A stretch of DNA of 64,000 nt from Bradyrhizobium diazoefficiens (lineage in GTDB: Bacteria; Pseudomonadota; Alphaproteobacteria; Rhizobiales; Xanthobacteraceae): the NCBI RefSeq assembly GCF_018129965.1, contig NZ_JAFCKW010000002.1, positions 620,001 through 684,000 on the forward strand. The letters run 5' to 3'. The stretch's first letter is position 1. Every line of letters starts with the position of its first letter. Shown piece by piece: positions 1 to 9,204 of this stretch. Below the pieces are notes generated by a model. The model saw nothing but the letters and a program-made list of their open reading frames with translations. It had not been told where the DNA came from and searched no databases. The translations under genes were made by a program, and so were the position numbers.

Positions 1-330
1 TTCGATCTCACCTTCGGCCAGCAGCTCACGATCCTGGTCGTGGCGATGCTGACGTCGAAGGGCGCCTCGGGCATCACTGGCGCAGGCTTCATCACGCTGG
101 CGGCGACGCTCGCCGTGGTCGATCCGCGCCTGGTCCCGGGCATGGCGATCGTGCTCGGCATCGACAAGTTCATGAGCGAGTGCCGCGCGCTGACCAATCT
201 GTGCGGCAACGGCGTGGCATGCGTCATCGTCGCCTGGTGGGAGGGCGAACTCGACCGCGACAAGCTCAACGCCAGACTCGCGAGGCAGATCGATCCGACC
301 GACATGGAAACCGCGCTGACGACGGACTGA
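1..330 (+). CDS. dctA: C4-dicarboxylate transporter DctA, C-terminal part (cut by window start)
   Basis: Inner-membrane symporter of the dicarboxylate/amino acid:cation symporter (DAACS) family that takes up succinate, fumarate and malate. Only the last 109 codons are present; the 5' part lies outside the window. The visible part carries the family's conserved C-terminal segment: a Ser-Lys-Gly-Ala stretch followed by ITGAGF, then the GIDKFMSE motif of the transmembrane 8 region, and finally a soluble tail ending EtaLTTD. In rhizobia DctA is needed to feed succinate to nitrogen-fixing bacteroids and is usually controlled by DctBD, but no regulator is visible here. A strong terminator follows about 130 bp downstream. 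Confidence 0.9.
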   Translation, partial: FDLTFGQQLTILVVAMLTSKGASGITGAGFITLAATLAVVDPRLVPGMAIVLGIDKFMSECRALTNLCGNGVACVIVAWWEGELDRDKLNARLARQIDPTDMETALTTD

Positions 331-344
331 TCCTGTTCGATCTG

Positions 345-410
345 TCGTCCCGAGCGCAGCGAGCCGCCGTCCTTCGAGGGCGGCTTGCGCGGCCGCCTCA
401 GGGTGACGGG
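345..410. repeat. Intergenic palindromic repeat (rhizobial type)
   Basis: This non-coding stretch after dctA has self-complementary ends (CGTCCCGAG... and ...GGGTGACGG) around an internal GCCGCC/GGGCGGC inverted repeat. Its style matches dispersed intergenic palindromes I associate with Bradyrhizobium genomes. A related but different element lies at 52146–52257. Confidence 0.45.
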
Positions 411-457
411 AATGTCGGATATCTTTGCGACGCGATACGGCGTCTGGTCTCGAAGCC

Positions 458-495
458 AAAGGGCTGGTCGATATCCTCGACCAGCCCTTTTCTTT
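458..495 (+). terminator. Rho-independent terminator downstream of dctA
   Basis: There is a perfect 14-bp stem (458–471 pairing with 477–490, core GGGCTGGTCGA) with a 5-nt loop, followed by TCTTT. It lies 128 bp after the dctA stop codon and upstream of the TPR gene. Confidence 0.8.
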
Positions 496-603
496 GCGGC
501 TCCCGGCCGAGCGGATCAAAAGCAGCTCACAGGACGCGGACCGACGGATTTTGCCGCCTCGCGCGTTTAACCCGCATCTGACTTGGAACAGGCGGGCGGG
601 ATC

Positions 604-2688
604 GTGGGCAAGGCGACGGTTGATCGGATTGTGCTGCAGGCGGCGGAGCATTTCTCGGCGGGCCGGCCGGATGAGGCTGATGCGCTCTGCGCGGAGGTGC
701 TGAGGGCAGAGCCCGATCATTTGCCGGCGCTGCATCTGGCGGCCGTCGCGGCCTTCGTGACCGACCGCGCGGCCGACGGCGCGGCGCTGCTGGGCCGCGT
801 CTTCAACATCGACCCGGACCACGCGCCGGCCCTGATCACGCTCGGCGACGCGCTTGCGGTGAAAGGTGAGCGGGAAGGCGCGGTGGCGGCGTTCCAGCGG
901 GCGCTGGTCCGGCGCCCCGACGATGCGGGCCTGCACAACAAGCTCGGCGTGGCGTTCGGCGAGCTCTCCCGTTTCGGCGAGGCCGAGGCCGCCTATCGGC
1001 GTGCATTGGCGCTCGACGGGCATCTGACGCGGGCCTGCTTCAATCTTGCCCTCGTCCTTGCGGAGCAGGGGCGTTTGACCGAAGCGGAGGAGGCCTATCG
1101 CACGGTCATCGCGCGGGAGCCGGCCTATCGCGGCGCCTGGCTCAATCTCGGCAACCTCCTGATGGACCAGCGGCGGCTCGACGAGGCTGCGGCCGCTTAT
1201 CGTCACGCCCTCGAGACCGATCCCGATGATCCCCCGCTGCTCGGCAATCTCGCCGCTGCGCTCTATCGGCAAGGGTTGCTCGAAGACGCCATCGTCCAGT
1301 ACCGCCGCGCCGTCGCACGCGTGCCGGACAACGCTCCTATGCTGCGTCTGCTCGGACTGGTGCTGCATGAGGCCGGTCACCTGTCGGAAGCGGCCGAGAT
1401 CTACCGGCGGTCCTTCGCGCTCGATCCGGCGGATCATGTGATCGCAAGCAATCTCGGCGCCTGCCTGTCCGATCTCGGCTCGCTGGACGAGGCGATTGCC
1501 GCCTGCGAGCACGCGCTGCTGCTCAGGCCCGATCACGCGCCGGCCTGGACCAATCTCGGCATCATCTTCGAGAAGCAGGAGCGCGTTGCGGATGCCCTCG
1601 CGGCGCACCGCTGCGCTGTCGTGGCCGATCCCGCCTATGCCAAGGGCCACGCCAACCTCGCGGTCGCGCTGCGCAATGCCGGCGAGATCGACGAGGCGCT
1701 CGTCGTCTCGCATCGCGCCATCGCGCTCGATCCGGAGCAGCCGCTCGCCCAGTATAATCACGCGCACTTCCTGCTGATGAACGGCGATTTCGTGAACGGG
1801 TTCGAGGCCTACCGCTGGCGACGCAAATGCAAGACGCTCTCGGACGGCGATCCCTCGTTTACCGAGCCGGAATGGCAGGGTGAGCCGCTGAACGGCCGCA
1901 CATTGCTGCTGTTTGCCGAATACGGTCTCGGCGATGCCCTGCATTTCGTGCGCTATGTGCCGATGGCCGCGGCTTGCGGCGGCAGGATCGTGCTGCAGGT
2001 TCAGCCCGCGCTGGCGGCGCTGTTGCGGCAGCTCTCCGATGTCACCGTGATTGCGCGCGGCGAAGCGTTGCCGCCGTTCGATCTGCAACTGCCCCTGATG
2101 AGCCTGCCGCGCGTGTTCGGCACGACGCTCGACGACATCCCTGCCGATGTTCCTTATCTGCACGCCGATCCCGGAAAGCTGTCGCGCTGGCGCGCTGCAC
2201 TTGCCGATGTCGAGGCCCTCAAGGTCGGCGTGGTCTGGGCCGGCAATCCCAATCACAAGGGCGACCGGCAGCGCTCACTGTCTGCCGCCGCCGTGCTGCC
2301 GCGCCTCGTGATGCCGGGCGTACAGCTCTACAGCCTGCAAAAGGAGCCGCGGCCGGAGGATGGCGAGGTGCTGGCGGCGCTCGGCAGCGACATCATCGAC
2401 CTTGCGCCGGCGCTCGGCGATTTCTCCGACACCGCGGCGGCGGTGGCTGCGCTCGATCTCGTCATCGCCGTCGACACATCGGTTGCGCATCTGGCCGGCG
2501 CGCTCGGCCGTCCGGTCTGGATGCTGACGCCCTATGCGCTCGATTGGCGCTGGCTGCGCGAGCGCGAGGACAGTCCGTGGTATCCGACCATGCGGCTGTT
2601 CCGCCAGCGCAGGCCGCGCGTATGGGACGACCCGCTGCTGCGCCTGTCCGCAGCACTCGCGATGCTGGCCGCGACGACTGAACGCTAA
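604..2688 (+). CDS. TPR-repeat protein with C-terminal GT9/GT41-like glycosyltransferase domain
   Basis: About 694 residues. The N-terminal two thirds is a run of roughly eleven 34-residue tetratricopeptide repeats, with recurring patterns such as 'A..NLG..L...G..deA...yr.Al...P'. The last ~270 residues resemble the sugar-nucleotide-binding half of ADP-heptose:LPS heptosyltransferase-like proteins: 'FAEYGLGDALHFVRY', 'VGVVWAGNPNHKGD', and near the end 'VDTSVAHLAGALGRPVW'. Such TPR–glycosyltransferase proteins are common in rhizobia, and the substrate is not predictable. I chose the GTG at 604, preceded by GGCGGG; an in-frame TTG at 583 adds seven residues and has no clear ribosome site. The gene appears monocistronic, between the dctA terminator and a repeat/terminator element. 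Confidence 0.85.
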   Translation: MGKATVDRIVLQAAEHFSAGRPDEADALCAEVLRAEPDHLPALHLAAVAAFVTDRAADGAALLGRVFNIDPDHAPALITLGDALAVKGEREGAVAAFQRALVRRPDDAGLHNKLGVAFGELSRFGEAEAAYRRALALDGHLTRACFNLALVLAEQGRLTEAEEAYRTVIAREPAYRGAWLNLGNLLMDQRRLDEAAAAYRHALETDPDDPPLLGNLAAALYRQGLLEDAIVQYRRAVARVPDNAPMLRLLGLVLHEAGHLSEAAEIYRRSFALDPADHVIASNLGACLSDLGSLDEAIAACEHALLLRPDHAPAWTNLGIIFEKQERVADALAAHRCAVVADPAYAKGHANLAVALRNAGEIDEALVVSHRAIALDPEQPLAQYNHAHFLLMNGDFVNGFEAYRWRRKCKTLSDGDPSFTEPEWQGEPLNGRTLLLFAEYGLGDALHFVRYVPMAAACGGRIVLQVQPALAALLRQLSDVTVIARGEALPPFDLQLPLMSLPRVFGTTLDDIPADVPYLHADPGKLSRWRAALADVEALKVGVVWAGNPNHKGDRQRSLSAAAVLPRLVMPGVQLYSLQKEPRPEDGEVLAALGSDIIDLAPALGDFSDTAAAVAALDLVIAVDTSVAHLAGALGRPVWMLTPYALDWRWLREREDSPWYPTMRLFRQRRPRVWDDPLLRLSAALAMLAATTER

Positions 2689-2791
2689 AGCGTTTTCGAG
2701 CGAAGTGGATCCCGGTTCGCGTGAAGAAAACGCGTCAAAACAAGAATCTAGAGCTTCGGTTCTGATTCAATAATAACCGAAAAAGCTCTAG
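2689..2791. repeat. Rhizobiales intergenic repeat ending in a palindrome; possible bidirectional terminator
   Basis: The stretch starting AAAGCGTTTTCGAGCGAAG, directly after the TPR gene stop, matches the style of a dispersed Rhizobiales repeat. Its distal part (2748–2791) is an inverted repeat with arms CTAGAGCTT.GGTT and AACC...AAGCTCTAG. The hairpin lies between convergent genes and overlaps the last codon of the oxidoreductase on the minus strand, so it could end transcription from both sides. Confidence 0.55.
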
Positions 2792-4020
2792 AACCGCTCC
2801 GTCCGGTAAGGCGCCGGATCGATCGCCGGCGTTTCCCCGTTCATCATCTCCGCAAGCAGCCGTCCGGTCGCCGGGCCCAGCGTAAAACCCTGGTGGCCGT
2901 GGCCGAAATTCATCCAGAGGCCGGGATGGCGCGGGGAGGGGCCGAGCACCGGCAGCATGTCGGGCGTGCAGGGGCGAGTGCCGAACCAGGGATCCGGTTC
3001 GGCGCGCTTGCCGAGGTCGATCAGCTCGCGCGCTGAAGCTTCGGCGCTGGCGAGCTGCACCGGCGTTGCGAGTGCATCGGGGCTGGTCAGTTCCGCACCG
3101 GTGGTGATGCGGATGCCCTTGGCCATCGGACCCATCGCGTAGCCGTTGCTCTTGTCGACCATCGGCAGGTCGAGCGATGCGCCGCCGCTGTAATGCATGT
3201 GGTAGCCGCGCTTGCGCACCAGCGGGATGCGATAGCCGAATTGATGGAGCAGATCGGGCGACCACGGCCCGAGCGCTACGACGGCGCTCGCGGCATCGAT
3301 GCGGCTCTTGTCCGTCGCAACCGACCAGCCGGTAGCGGTCTGCCGCAGCGACTGCGCATCGCCAATCACGATGGTACCGCCCGAGCGCTCGAACAGTTCC
3401 GCATACGCCGTGACCAGTGCACCCGGATCGGACACGGTCCAGGTGTCGAGCCAGTGGATCGCGCCCGGCAGATCGTCGCGCAGGATCGGCTCGGCCCTGG
3501 CAAGCTCGCTGCCGGAGAGCACGCGAAACTTCACACCGAATTCGCGCTGGTCTTCTTCCGCATCCTTGATCGAGTGCTCCAGTGCGGCAGCGTCGCGATA
3601 CACAGCGCGGTAGCCCGCGCGCCGGATGAGATTGTCGGCATGGGCTTCGCGGATGAGTACGTCGTGCTCGCCCGTTGCATAGGCGATCAGGCGCGCCCAC
3701 GCCGCGATCGCGTCGCGATGCCGCTTCGGCGCCGAATGCCACCAGTAGCGAGCCAGGGGCTCGATATGGAGATGAAGCGACGACAGGCTGTAGCGCACGT
3801 CGTTGGTGCGGCCGGTTGCGATCTTGAGCAGCGTGGCGAGGTCGCGCGGCATCGGATAGGGCCGTACGGCTTCCGCCTGGATCATGCCGGCATTGCCGTA
3901 GCTGGTCTCGCGGCCCGGCTCCCTGCGATCGACCAGCGTGACCGACCAGCCGCGCCGTTGCAAATGAAGCGCGGTCGCAACGCCCACCATGCCGCCGCCG
4001 AGAACGATCGCGCTTTTCAT
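2788..4020 (-). CDS. FAD-dependent oxidoreductase, D-amino acid dehydrogenase (DadA) type
   Basis: 410 residues with a DAO-type FAD fold. The N-terminal Rossmann motif is 'IVLGGGMVGVATALHLQRRGWSVTLVDRR'-like (GGGMVG at residues 8–13), followed by ETSYGNAGMI, which is characteristic of DadA enzymes. The C-terminal flavin-binding signature reads GHGHQGFTLGPATG. DadA-type enzymes oxidatively deaminate D-amino acids to 2-oxo acids and pass electrons to the respiratory chain at the inner membrane. There is no alanine racemase (dadX) neighbour, so the substrate is inferred from family only. It is transcribed in the same direction as rne but separated from it by the rne terminator, so it probably has its own promoter. 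Confidence 0.8.
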   Translation of the reverse strand: MKSAIVLGGGMVGVATALHLQRRGWSVTLVDRREPGRETSYGNAGMIQAEAVRPYPMPRDLATLLKIATGRTNDVRYSLSSLHLHIEPLARYWWHSAPKRHRDAIAAWARLIAYATGEHDVLIREAHADNLIRRAGYRAVYRDAAALEHSIKDAEEDQREFGVKFRVLSGSELARAEPILRDDLPGAIHWLDTWTVSDPGALVTAYAELFERSGGTIVIGDAQSLRQTATGWSVATDKSRIDAASAVVALGPWSPDLLHQFGYRIPLVRKRGYHMHYSGGASLDLPMVDKSNGYAMGPMAKGIRITTGAELTSPDALATPVQLASAEASARELIDLGKRAEPDPWFGTRPCTPDMLPVLGPSPRHPGLWMNFGHGHQGFTLGPATGRLLAEMMNGETPAIDPAPYRTERF

Positions 4021-4041
4021 TCCAATGCCCTCGCCAAATCA

Positions 4042-4067
4042 AAACCGCCCGGCTTGGCCGGGCGGTT
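4042..4067 (-). terminator. Rho-independent terminator of rne
   Basis: A 12-bp stem, AAACCGCCCGGC pairing with GCCGGGCGGTTT, has a 2–3 nt loop. Read on the minus strand it is followed by TTTTGATTT. It lies just past the rne stop codon and ahead of the oxidoreductase gene. Confidence 0.8.
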
Positions 4068-4085
4068 TCGTCTGGATTGTCCGTT

Positions 4086-7000
4086 TTATTCGCCGCCGCC
4101 GAACCGGCGCGACCACCATCCGGCGCGACGCGGCGCGGCCGGTGTCTCGGTCGCCGCCTGCGGTGCGGGTTCGGGGGCGGGCGGAGCAACCGGCTCCGGC
4201 GCCGATGCGACCGGTGTTGCGGGCTCGCTCGCGCTGCTCGACAGGAAGCTCACCTTTTCCCGGACCGTTGAGCGACGCCGTGCGCCCTTGTCGTCGGCGG
4301 GCTCTTCCTCCGCAGCCGCGGGCTGCCGAGGCTGGGGCGCCTGAGGCTGGGCCGGCGCCTCAGCTTGCGGCTCGGCGCGTGGCTCGTGCCGCGCGACCTG
4401 CGGCTGAACGATGTCGATCTGTTCGGCATGCGCAATCGAGGGGGCAGACACACCGCTCGCCCCGTCGAAATCGGCAACCGCTTCGGAGACTTCCGGCGGT
4501 GCATTGCCGCCCAGTTCGTCAGCGATGGATCCGGCGAGACCTTCCTCGTTGCCACCGCGCCGACGGCGTCCGCCACGGCGACCGCGCCGGCGGCGACGGT
4601 CGCTGTTGCCCTGCTGCTCGCCGCGGGCTGCCTGCTCCTCGCCGTCCTCGCCGCCGTCCTGCTCGGACTCGGCGTCTTCCTCGCCTTCGCCGACCGCCAG
4701 GGCCGGTTCGGGAAGCGTGGCCGGGCTATCTTCGCGAAGCTCACCGTCGCGCTGGCCACGGCCGCGCCGGCGGCGGCGGCGCTTGCGGCGCTGGCCGTCC
4801 TGCTCGCTTGCGGCATCGCCGGCAACCGGCTCCTCGGTGAGGCCTTCGGTCTCTTCGGTCTCGACCTCGGATTCGGTCTCCGGATCGAATTCCTCGTCGT
4901 CATACGCTTCTTCAGCCAGAGGCGGGGGGCTCGCGGCCGCCTGCGCGACCAGCAGCGCCTTGGCGGCTTCCAGCGTGTGGACCTGCTCGCCGCGATCGAT
5001 CACATAGGCCTGCGGGCCGCTGACGCTCGGGTCGGCAATGACGGCCAGCGTCACCTTGAAGCCGTTTTCGAGGTCGCGCAGATGGCCGCGCTTGTGATTG
5101 AGCACGTAGAGCGCAACGTCGGTGCGGGTGCGGACCACCAGATTGTGGGTCGCTCCCTTCATCAGGATCTCTTCGAGGCCGCGCAGCAATTGCAGCGCCA
5201 CCGAGGACACCGAGCGGACATGGCCAGTGCCGCCGCAATGCGGGCAGGGATCGGTCGAGGATTCCAGCACGCTGGCGCGGATGCGCTGACGCGACATCTC
5301 CAGCAGGCCGAAATGCGAGATCCGGCCGACCTGGATGCGGGCGCGATCCTGCCGCAGGCAATCGGACAGCTTGCGCTCGACCGCGCGGTTGTTGCGCTTC
5401 TCGTCCATGTCGATGAAGTCGATGACGATCAGGCCGGCGAGGTCGCGCAGGCGAAGCTGGCGGGCGACCTCTTCGGACGCCTCCAGATTGGTCTTGAGCG
5501 CGGTGTCCTCGATGTGATGCTCGCGGGTCGATCGTCCGGAGTTGACGTCGATCGAAACCAGCGCCTCGGTCTGGTTGATCACGATGTAGCCGCCGGAGCG
5601 CAACTGCACCGTTGGCGAGAACATCGCGTCGAGCTGGCTCTCGACGCCCATGCGCGAGAACAGCGGCTGGCCGTCGCGATACTGCTTCACCGCGCTGACA
5701 TTGGCGGGCATCAGCATCTTCATGAAGTCGCGCGCTTCGCGGTAGCCGGCTTCGCCGGCGACCGAGATCTCGTCGATCTCCTTGTTGTAGAGGTCTCGCA
5801 GCGAGCGCTTGATCAGCGAGCCTTCCTCGTAGACGAGGGTCGGGGCCTGCGACTTCAGCGTCAGGTCGCGCACCGTCTCCCACATCCGGATCAGATATTC
5901 GAAGTCGCGCTTGATCTCGGGCTTGGTGCGGGCCGCGCCCGCGGTGCGCAGGATAATGCCCATGCCCTCGGGCACGTCGAGATCCTGCACCACTTCCTTC
6001 AGGCGGGAACGGTCCTGCGCGCTGGTGATCTTGCGGCTGATGCCGCCGCCGCGCGCGGTGTTCGGCATCAGGACAGCATAGCGGCCGGCGAGAGAGAGAT
6101 AGGTGGTGAGCGCCGCGCCCTTGTTGCCGCGCTCTTCCTTGACGACCTGCACCAGCATCACCTGGCGGCGCTTGATCACTTCCTGGATCTTGTACTGGCG
6201 GCGCGGGCGGAAGGTCCGCACCGGAACCTCCTCCAGCACGTCGTCACCACCGACGGATTCGACGACTTCCTCTTCGGCGTCCTCGTCATCCTCGTCCTCG
6301 TCGTCCTCCTCGTCGGAGTCGTGATGAGGGGCCTCGGTGCTCTCGCCGGCCCCGTACACGGCATCGGCGGGTTCAGCCGCAGCGGTCACCGCTTCGGCCA
6401 GAGCCTCGGCATGCGCTTCGGAGCCGGCAGCTTCGTGCGGTGCAGCCGCGGTCTCGGCCACGATGGCTGCGACGGGCGCGGGGATTTCGTCGGCATGATC
6501 GTGATCATGGCCGTGATGGGCGAGCTCAACGTCATGACCATGCGCGTCATGAGCGTGGGCGCGGTGGTGATCGTCATCGTCGGCATGATGATGGTCGTCG
6601 TGGCCGTGATCGTCGTGACCATGATCTTCGTGGCCATGATCATCGTGACCGTGATCGTCGTGATCATGGTCGCCGTGGTGATCGTGGCCCTCGTGCTCGC
6701 CGTGATGCTCAGCGTCGGCGTGAAGATGCTCGCCTTCGTGCGAAGCGCCCTCGGCGTGCGCCGGCAGCGCCTCGCCCTCGACCGGATGGGCCGCGGGATC
6801 GGCCCCTTCGACGATTTCGCTGCGGACGCGCTCGCCGTTACCGCGGCGGCGGGCGTTGCGGTGACGCGAGCGACGGCGGCCGTGGGAGCGGTTCTCGCTC
6901 TCTTCCTCGGCTTCACGATGGGCCTGTTCCTCGGCCTCGATCAGCGCCTGCCGGTCGGCGACCGGGATCTGGTAGTAGTCGGGATGGATTTCGCTGAAGG

Positions 7001-7208
7001 CGAGGAAGCCGTGGCGGTTGCCGCCATATTCGACGAAGGCGGCCTGGAGCGAGGGTTCGACCCGGGTGACCTTGGCGAGGTAGATATTCCCGCGCAGTTG
7101 CTTGCGTTGCGCGGTCTCGAAATCAAACTCTTCGACGCGATTGCCGCGGACCACGACGACCCGGGTCTCTTCCGGGTGGGTGGCATCGATCAACATCTTG
7201 TTGGGCAT
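4086..7208 (-). CDS. rne: Ribonuclease E/G with His/Asp-rich insert in the S1 domain
   Basis: 1040 residues. This endoribonuclease starts mRNA decay and processes rRNA and tRNA. The S1 RNA-binding domain begins around residue 37 (RGNIYLAKVTRVEPSLQAAF) and is completed only around residues 337–385, after a ~240-residue insertion. The catalytic DNase I-like domain shows SIDVNSG (Asp ~554) and IDFIDMDEK (Asp ~597/600), the metal ligands. The Zn-link CPHCGGTGH lies near residue 655. The C-terminal ~270 residues are acidic/Arg-rich low complexity (RRKRRRRRRGRG), typical of the degradosome scaffold, and end in a Trp-Trp/Arg motif. The insert contains a stretch (residues 151–240) with about 34 His among 90 residues, mostly in DHGHDDHGH units, plus an acidic run near residues 298–316. 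Confidence 0.95.
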   Translation of the reverse strand: MPNKMLIDATHPEETRVVVVRGNRVEEFDFETAQRKQLRGNIYLAKVTRVEPSLQAAFVEYGGNRHGFLAFSEIHPDYYQIPVADRQALIEAEEQAHREAEEESENRSHGRRRSRHRNARRRGNGERVRSEIVEGADPAAHPVEGEALPAHAEGASHEGEHLHADAEHHGEHEGHDHHGDHDHDDHGHDDHGHEDHGHDDHGHDDHHHADDDDHHRAHAHDAHGHDVELAHHGHDHDHADEIPAPVAAIVAETAAAPHEAAGSEAHAEALAEAVTAAAEPADAVYGAGESTEAPHHDSDEEDDEDEDDEDAEEEVVESVGGDDVLEEVPVRTFRPRRQYKIQEVIKRRQVMLVQVVKEERGNKGAALTTYLSLAGRYAVLMPNTARGGGISRKITSAQDRSRLKEVVQDLDVPEGMGIILRTAGAARTKPEIKRDFEYLIRMWETVRDLTLKSQAPTLVYEEGSLIKRSLRDLYNKEIDEISVAGEAGYREARDFMKMLMPANVSAVKQYRDGQPLFSRMGVESQLDAMFSPTVQLRSGGYIVINQTEALVSIDVNSGRSTREHHIEDTALKTNLEASEEVARQLRLRDLAGLIVIDFIDMDEKRNNRAVERKLSDCLRQDRARIQVGRISHFGLLEMSRQRIRASVLESSTDPCPHCGGTGHVRSVSSVALQLLRGLEEILMKGATHNLVVRTRTDVALYVLNHKRGHLRDLENGFKVTLAVIADPSVSGPQAYVIDRGEQVHTLEAAKALLVAQAAASPPPLAEEAYDDEEFDPETESEVETEETEGLTEEPVAGDAASEQDGQRRKRRRRRRGRGQRDGELREDSPATLPEPALAVGEGEEDAESEQDGGEDGEEQAARGEQQGNSDRRRRRGRRGGRRRRGGNEEGLAGSIADELGGNAPPEVSEAVADFDGASGVSAPSIAHAEQIDIVQPQVARHEPRAEPQAEAPAQPQAPQPRQPAAAEEEPADDKGARRRSTVREKVSFLSSSASEPATPVASAPEPVAPPAPEPAPQAATETPAAPRRAGWWSRRFGGGE

Positions 7209-7911
7209 GTCTTAACTCTTGGCGGCGGCGGGCGCGATTCACCGTGGGCGCAAGCAGCGCTGCCGGGTGACGCGACGGTCCACCTGATTCGGGGGTGAGG
7301 GGAAGGCCGAAACGCCGTCTCTCGCGCCTTGCCGAACCGGACCCTTCGGGACCGAAGCGGCGCGCGGGATTTTCACTCCGCAGCGTCGCGAATCGTCCTT
7401 CAGAATTGGTCGGCACAGTCTGGCGCATCAAGCGTCGGCCCGTATGAAACATTGGGCGGGGAGGCCGCCCTTCAATCAGTTGCTGCAGGCCAGGCATGGC
7501 GCGAGCGCGCTCGCCTTGGGATTACGAACCGCTCCCTTGGGATTAAGGGACCGGGTAACGGGTTACGCCGCTGTCAGAACAGTCCCGGAAACATTGAGGT
7601 ATCCGGGGACCGTCCGCCCGCCGGTACTTGCCCCGCTCCACCTCGCTGCCGCGCACCGCGCTGGTCTTTGAGAGGAACGGAAAACGCTGGAATTCCCAAA
7701 CCTTGAGAGTTCCGGCGCTGCACCGGGAGGCTGAATGCGACACAACCGGAAATATCGGCCGTCAGCACTCCGTACATACGTGGATTGGGCCATCCGTGCA
7801 AGGAGCGTCGCATGGCGGTCACAGTCAGGAAGTTTCGCACGGCGGTCATTAAGCATCGATTAACCCTGTGGTTCTATTGCCTTAAAAGGGCTGCTCGGAG
7901 GCACGGATTCG
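7209..7911. other. Long divergent intergenic region between rne and the amidase; structured
   Basis: About 700 bp without a convincing gene. It holds several short perfect palindromes: GCGAGCGCGCTCGC at 7501–7514, CCCTT/AAGGG near 7534–7549, and GTAAC-gg-GTTAC near 7555–7566. A direct repeat, CTTGGGATTA, occurs twice near 7515 and 7536. RNase E genes in other bacteria have long structured 5' leaders used for autoregulation; a similar leader here is inference. No tRNA or sRNA could be recognised by eye. Confidence 0.4.
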
Positions 7912-9204
7912 GTGGCGAGCCGCGCAAATCAAAGGTTTTTGCTGGGATGCGCGCTGCTCTGCGCCGCGGCCTTGCCATGTGCTGATTCCTCACGCCTGAA
8001 GGCGGCGGAAAGTCAGCAGCAACCCTCTGTTGCGGCAACGAGTTTTCCAATCGCTTCGGCCGCCCGGCTGGCCGGCGACGGCAAGCAGACCCGCTTCATC
8101 CTGGACATCGATCAGGCCGTCAGCTTCCGCGCCGTGACGCTCGCTGATCCCTATCGGGTGGTGGTCGATGTTCCCCAGATCAATTTTCAGCTGCCGGCCG
8201 GTGCCGGCGCCGCAGGGCGGGGGTTGGTCAAGGCGTTCCGCTACGGGCTGGTCATGCCCGGCGGCTCCCGAATCGTGTTCGATCTGACGGGACCGGCCAA
8301 GATCGCCACGTCGTACGTGCTGGAGGCGGCCAACGGCCAGCCGGCCCGGCTCGTGCTCGAGCTCGAGGAGGTCGATCGCGCCGCGTTTTTGCAATCCCTT
8401 CCGCCGGAAAGCCGCCCCGAACTGAGGCCCGCGATCGCCGACGCGCCGCCCGCGACCGTTGCCGCAGCCACGCCTGAGCCGGGCCAGCCGAAGGCCGATG
8501 GCCGCCCCATCGTGGTGATCGATCCCGGCCATGGCGGTATCGACAACGGTACCCAATCGAGCGGCGAGAGCGAGAAGAACATTGTGCTCGCCTTCGGCCT
8601 CGCGCTCCGCGACAAGCTGGACAAGGCCGGGAAATACCGCGTGGTCATGACGCGTGACGACGACACTTTCATTCCTCTCAATGACCGGACCAAAATCGCC
8701 CGGAACCTCAAGGCCGCGCTGTTCGTCTCGATTCACGCCGACGCCCTTCCGCGTGCGGAAGGCGATGCGCAGGGCGCCACGATCTACACGCTGTCCGACA
8801 AGGCCTCCGACGCCGAGGCCCAGCGACTGGCCGATGCGGAAAACCGCGCCGATGCGATCGCGGGCTTCAACCTCGCGGAGGAGCCGACCGACGTCGCCGA
8901 CATCCTCATCGACCTCACCCAGCGGGAAACACGCACCTTTTCAAACCGTTTCGCCCGCCTCTTGATGGGCGAAATGAAGTCGACCGTGCGCATGCACAAG
9001 AATCCCCTGAAGTCGGCCGGTTTCCGCGTGCTGAAGGCGCCAGACGTGCCCTCGGTGCTGGTCGAAATCGGCTATGTCTCCAACAAGGGCGACCTCGAGC
9101 ACCTGGTGTCCGATGGCTGGCGGTCCCGTGCCGTCGGTGCGATGGCGCAGGCCATCGACGGGTTCCTCGCCAAGCGCCTCGCCACGGCGGGATCGTCGAA
9201 CTGA
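7912..9204 (+). CDS. N-acetylmuramoyl-L-alanine amidase (AMIN + Amidase_3, AmiC type)
   Basis: 430 residues, starting at GTG with GGAG 11 nt upstream. It begins with a Sec-type signal (hydrophobic LLGCALLCAAALPC), then an AMIN domain (about residues 45–155) that targets septal peptidoglycan. The zinc-dependent Amidase_3 domain follows (about 200–425): ligands are the His of VIDPGHGG (residue ~207), the Glu of SGESEKN and the His of SIHAD, with the catalytic Glu in VLVEIGYVSN. It would cleave the amide bond between MurNAc and the stem peptide in the periplasm during daughter-cell separation. The gene is followed by PBP1A, an order that pairs wall hydrolysis with synthesis. The stop codon lies inside the first unit of the 23-bp tandem repeat. 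Confidence 0.93.
   Translation: MASRANQRFLLGCALLCAAALPCADSSRLKAAESQQQPSVAATSFPIASAARLAGDGKQTRFILDIDQAVSFRAVTLADPYRVVVDVPQINFQLPAGAGAAGRGLVKAFRYGLVMPGGSRIVFDLTGPAKIATSYVLEAANGQPARLVLELEEVDRAAFLQSLPPESRPELRPAIADAPPATVAAATPEPGQPKADGRPIVVIDPGHGGIDNGTQSSGESEKNIVLAFGLALRDKLDKAGKYRVVMTRDDDTFIPLNDRTKIARNLKAALFVSIHADALPRAEGDAQGATIYTLSDKASDAEAQRLADAENRADAIAGFNLAEEPTDVADILIDLTQRETRTFSNRFARLLMGEMKSTVRMHKNPLKSAGFRVLKAPDVPSVLVEIGYVSNKGDLEHLVSDGWRSRAVGAMAQAIDGFLAKRLATAGSSN

Noticed and set aside
4365-7298. 977-codon open frame on the plus strand
   Set aside because: It is antisense to rne. The strongly hydrophobic Val/Met/Ile-rich stretch is only the complement of the His/Asp codons; RNase E motifs prove the minus strand.
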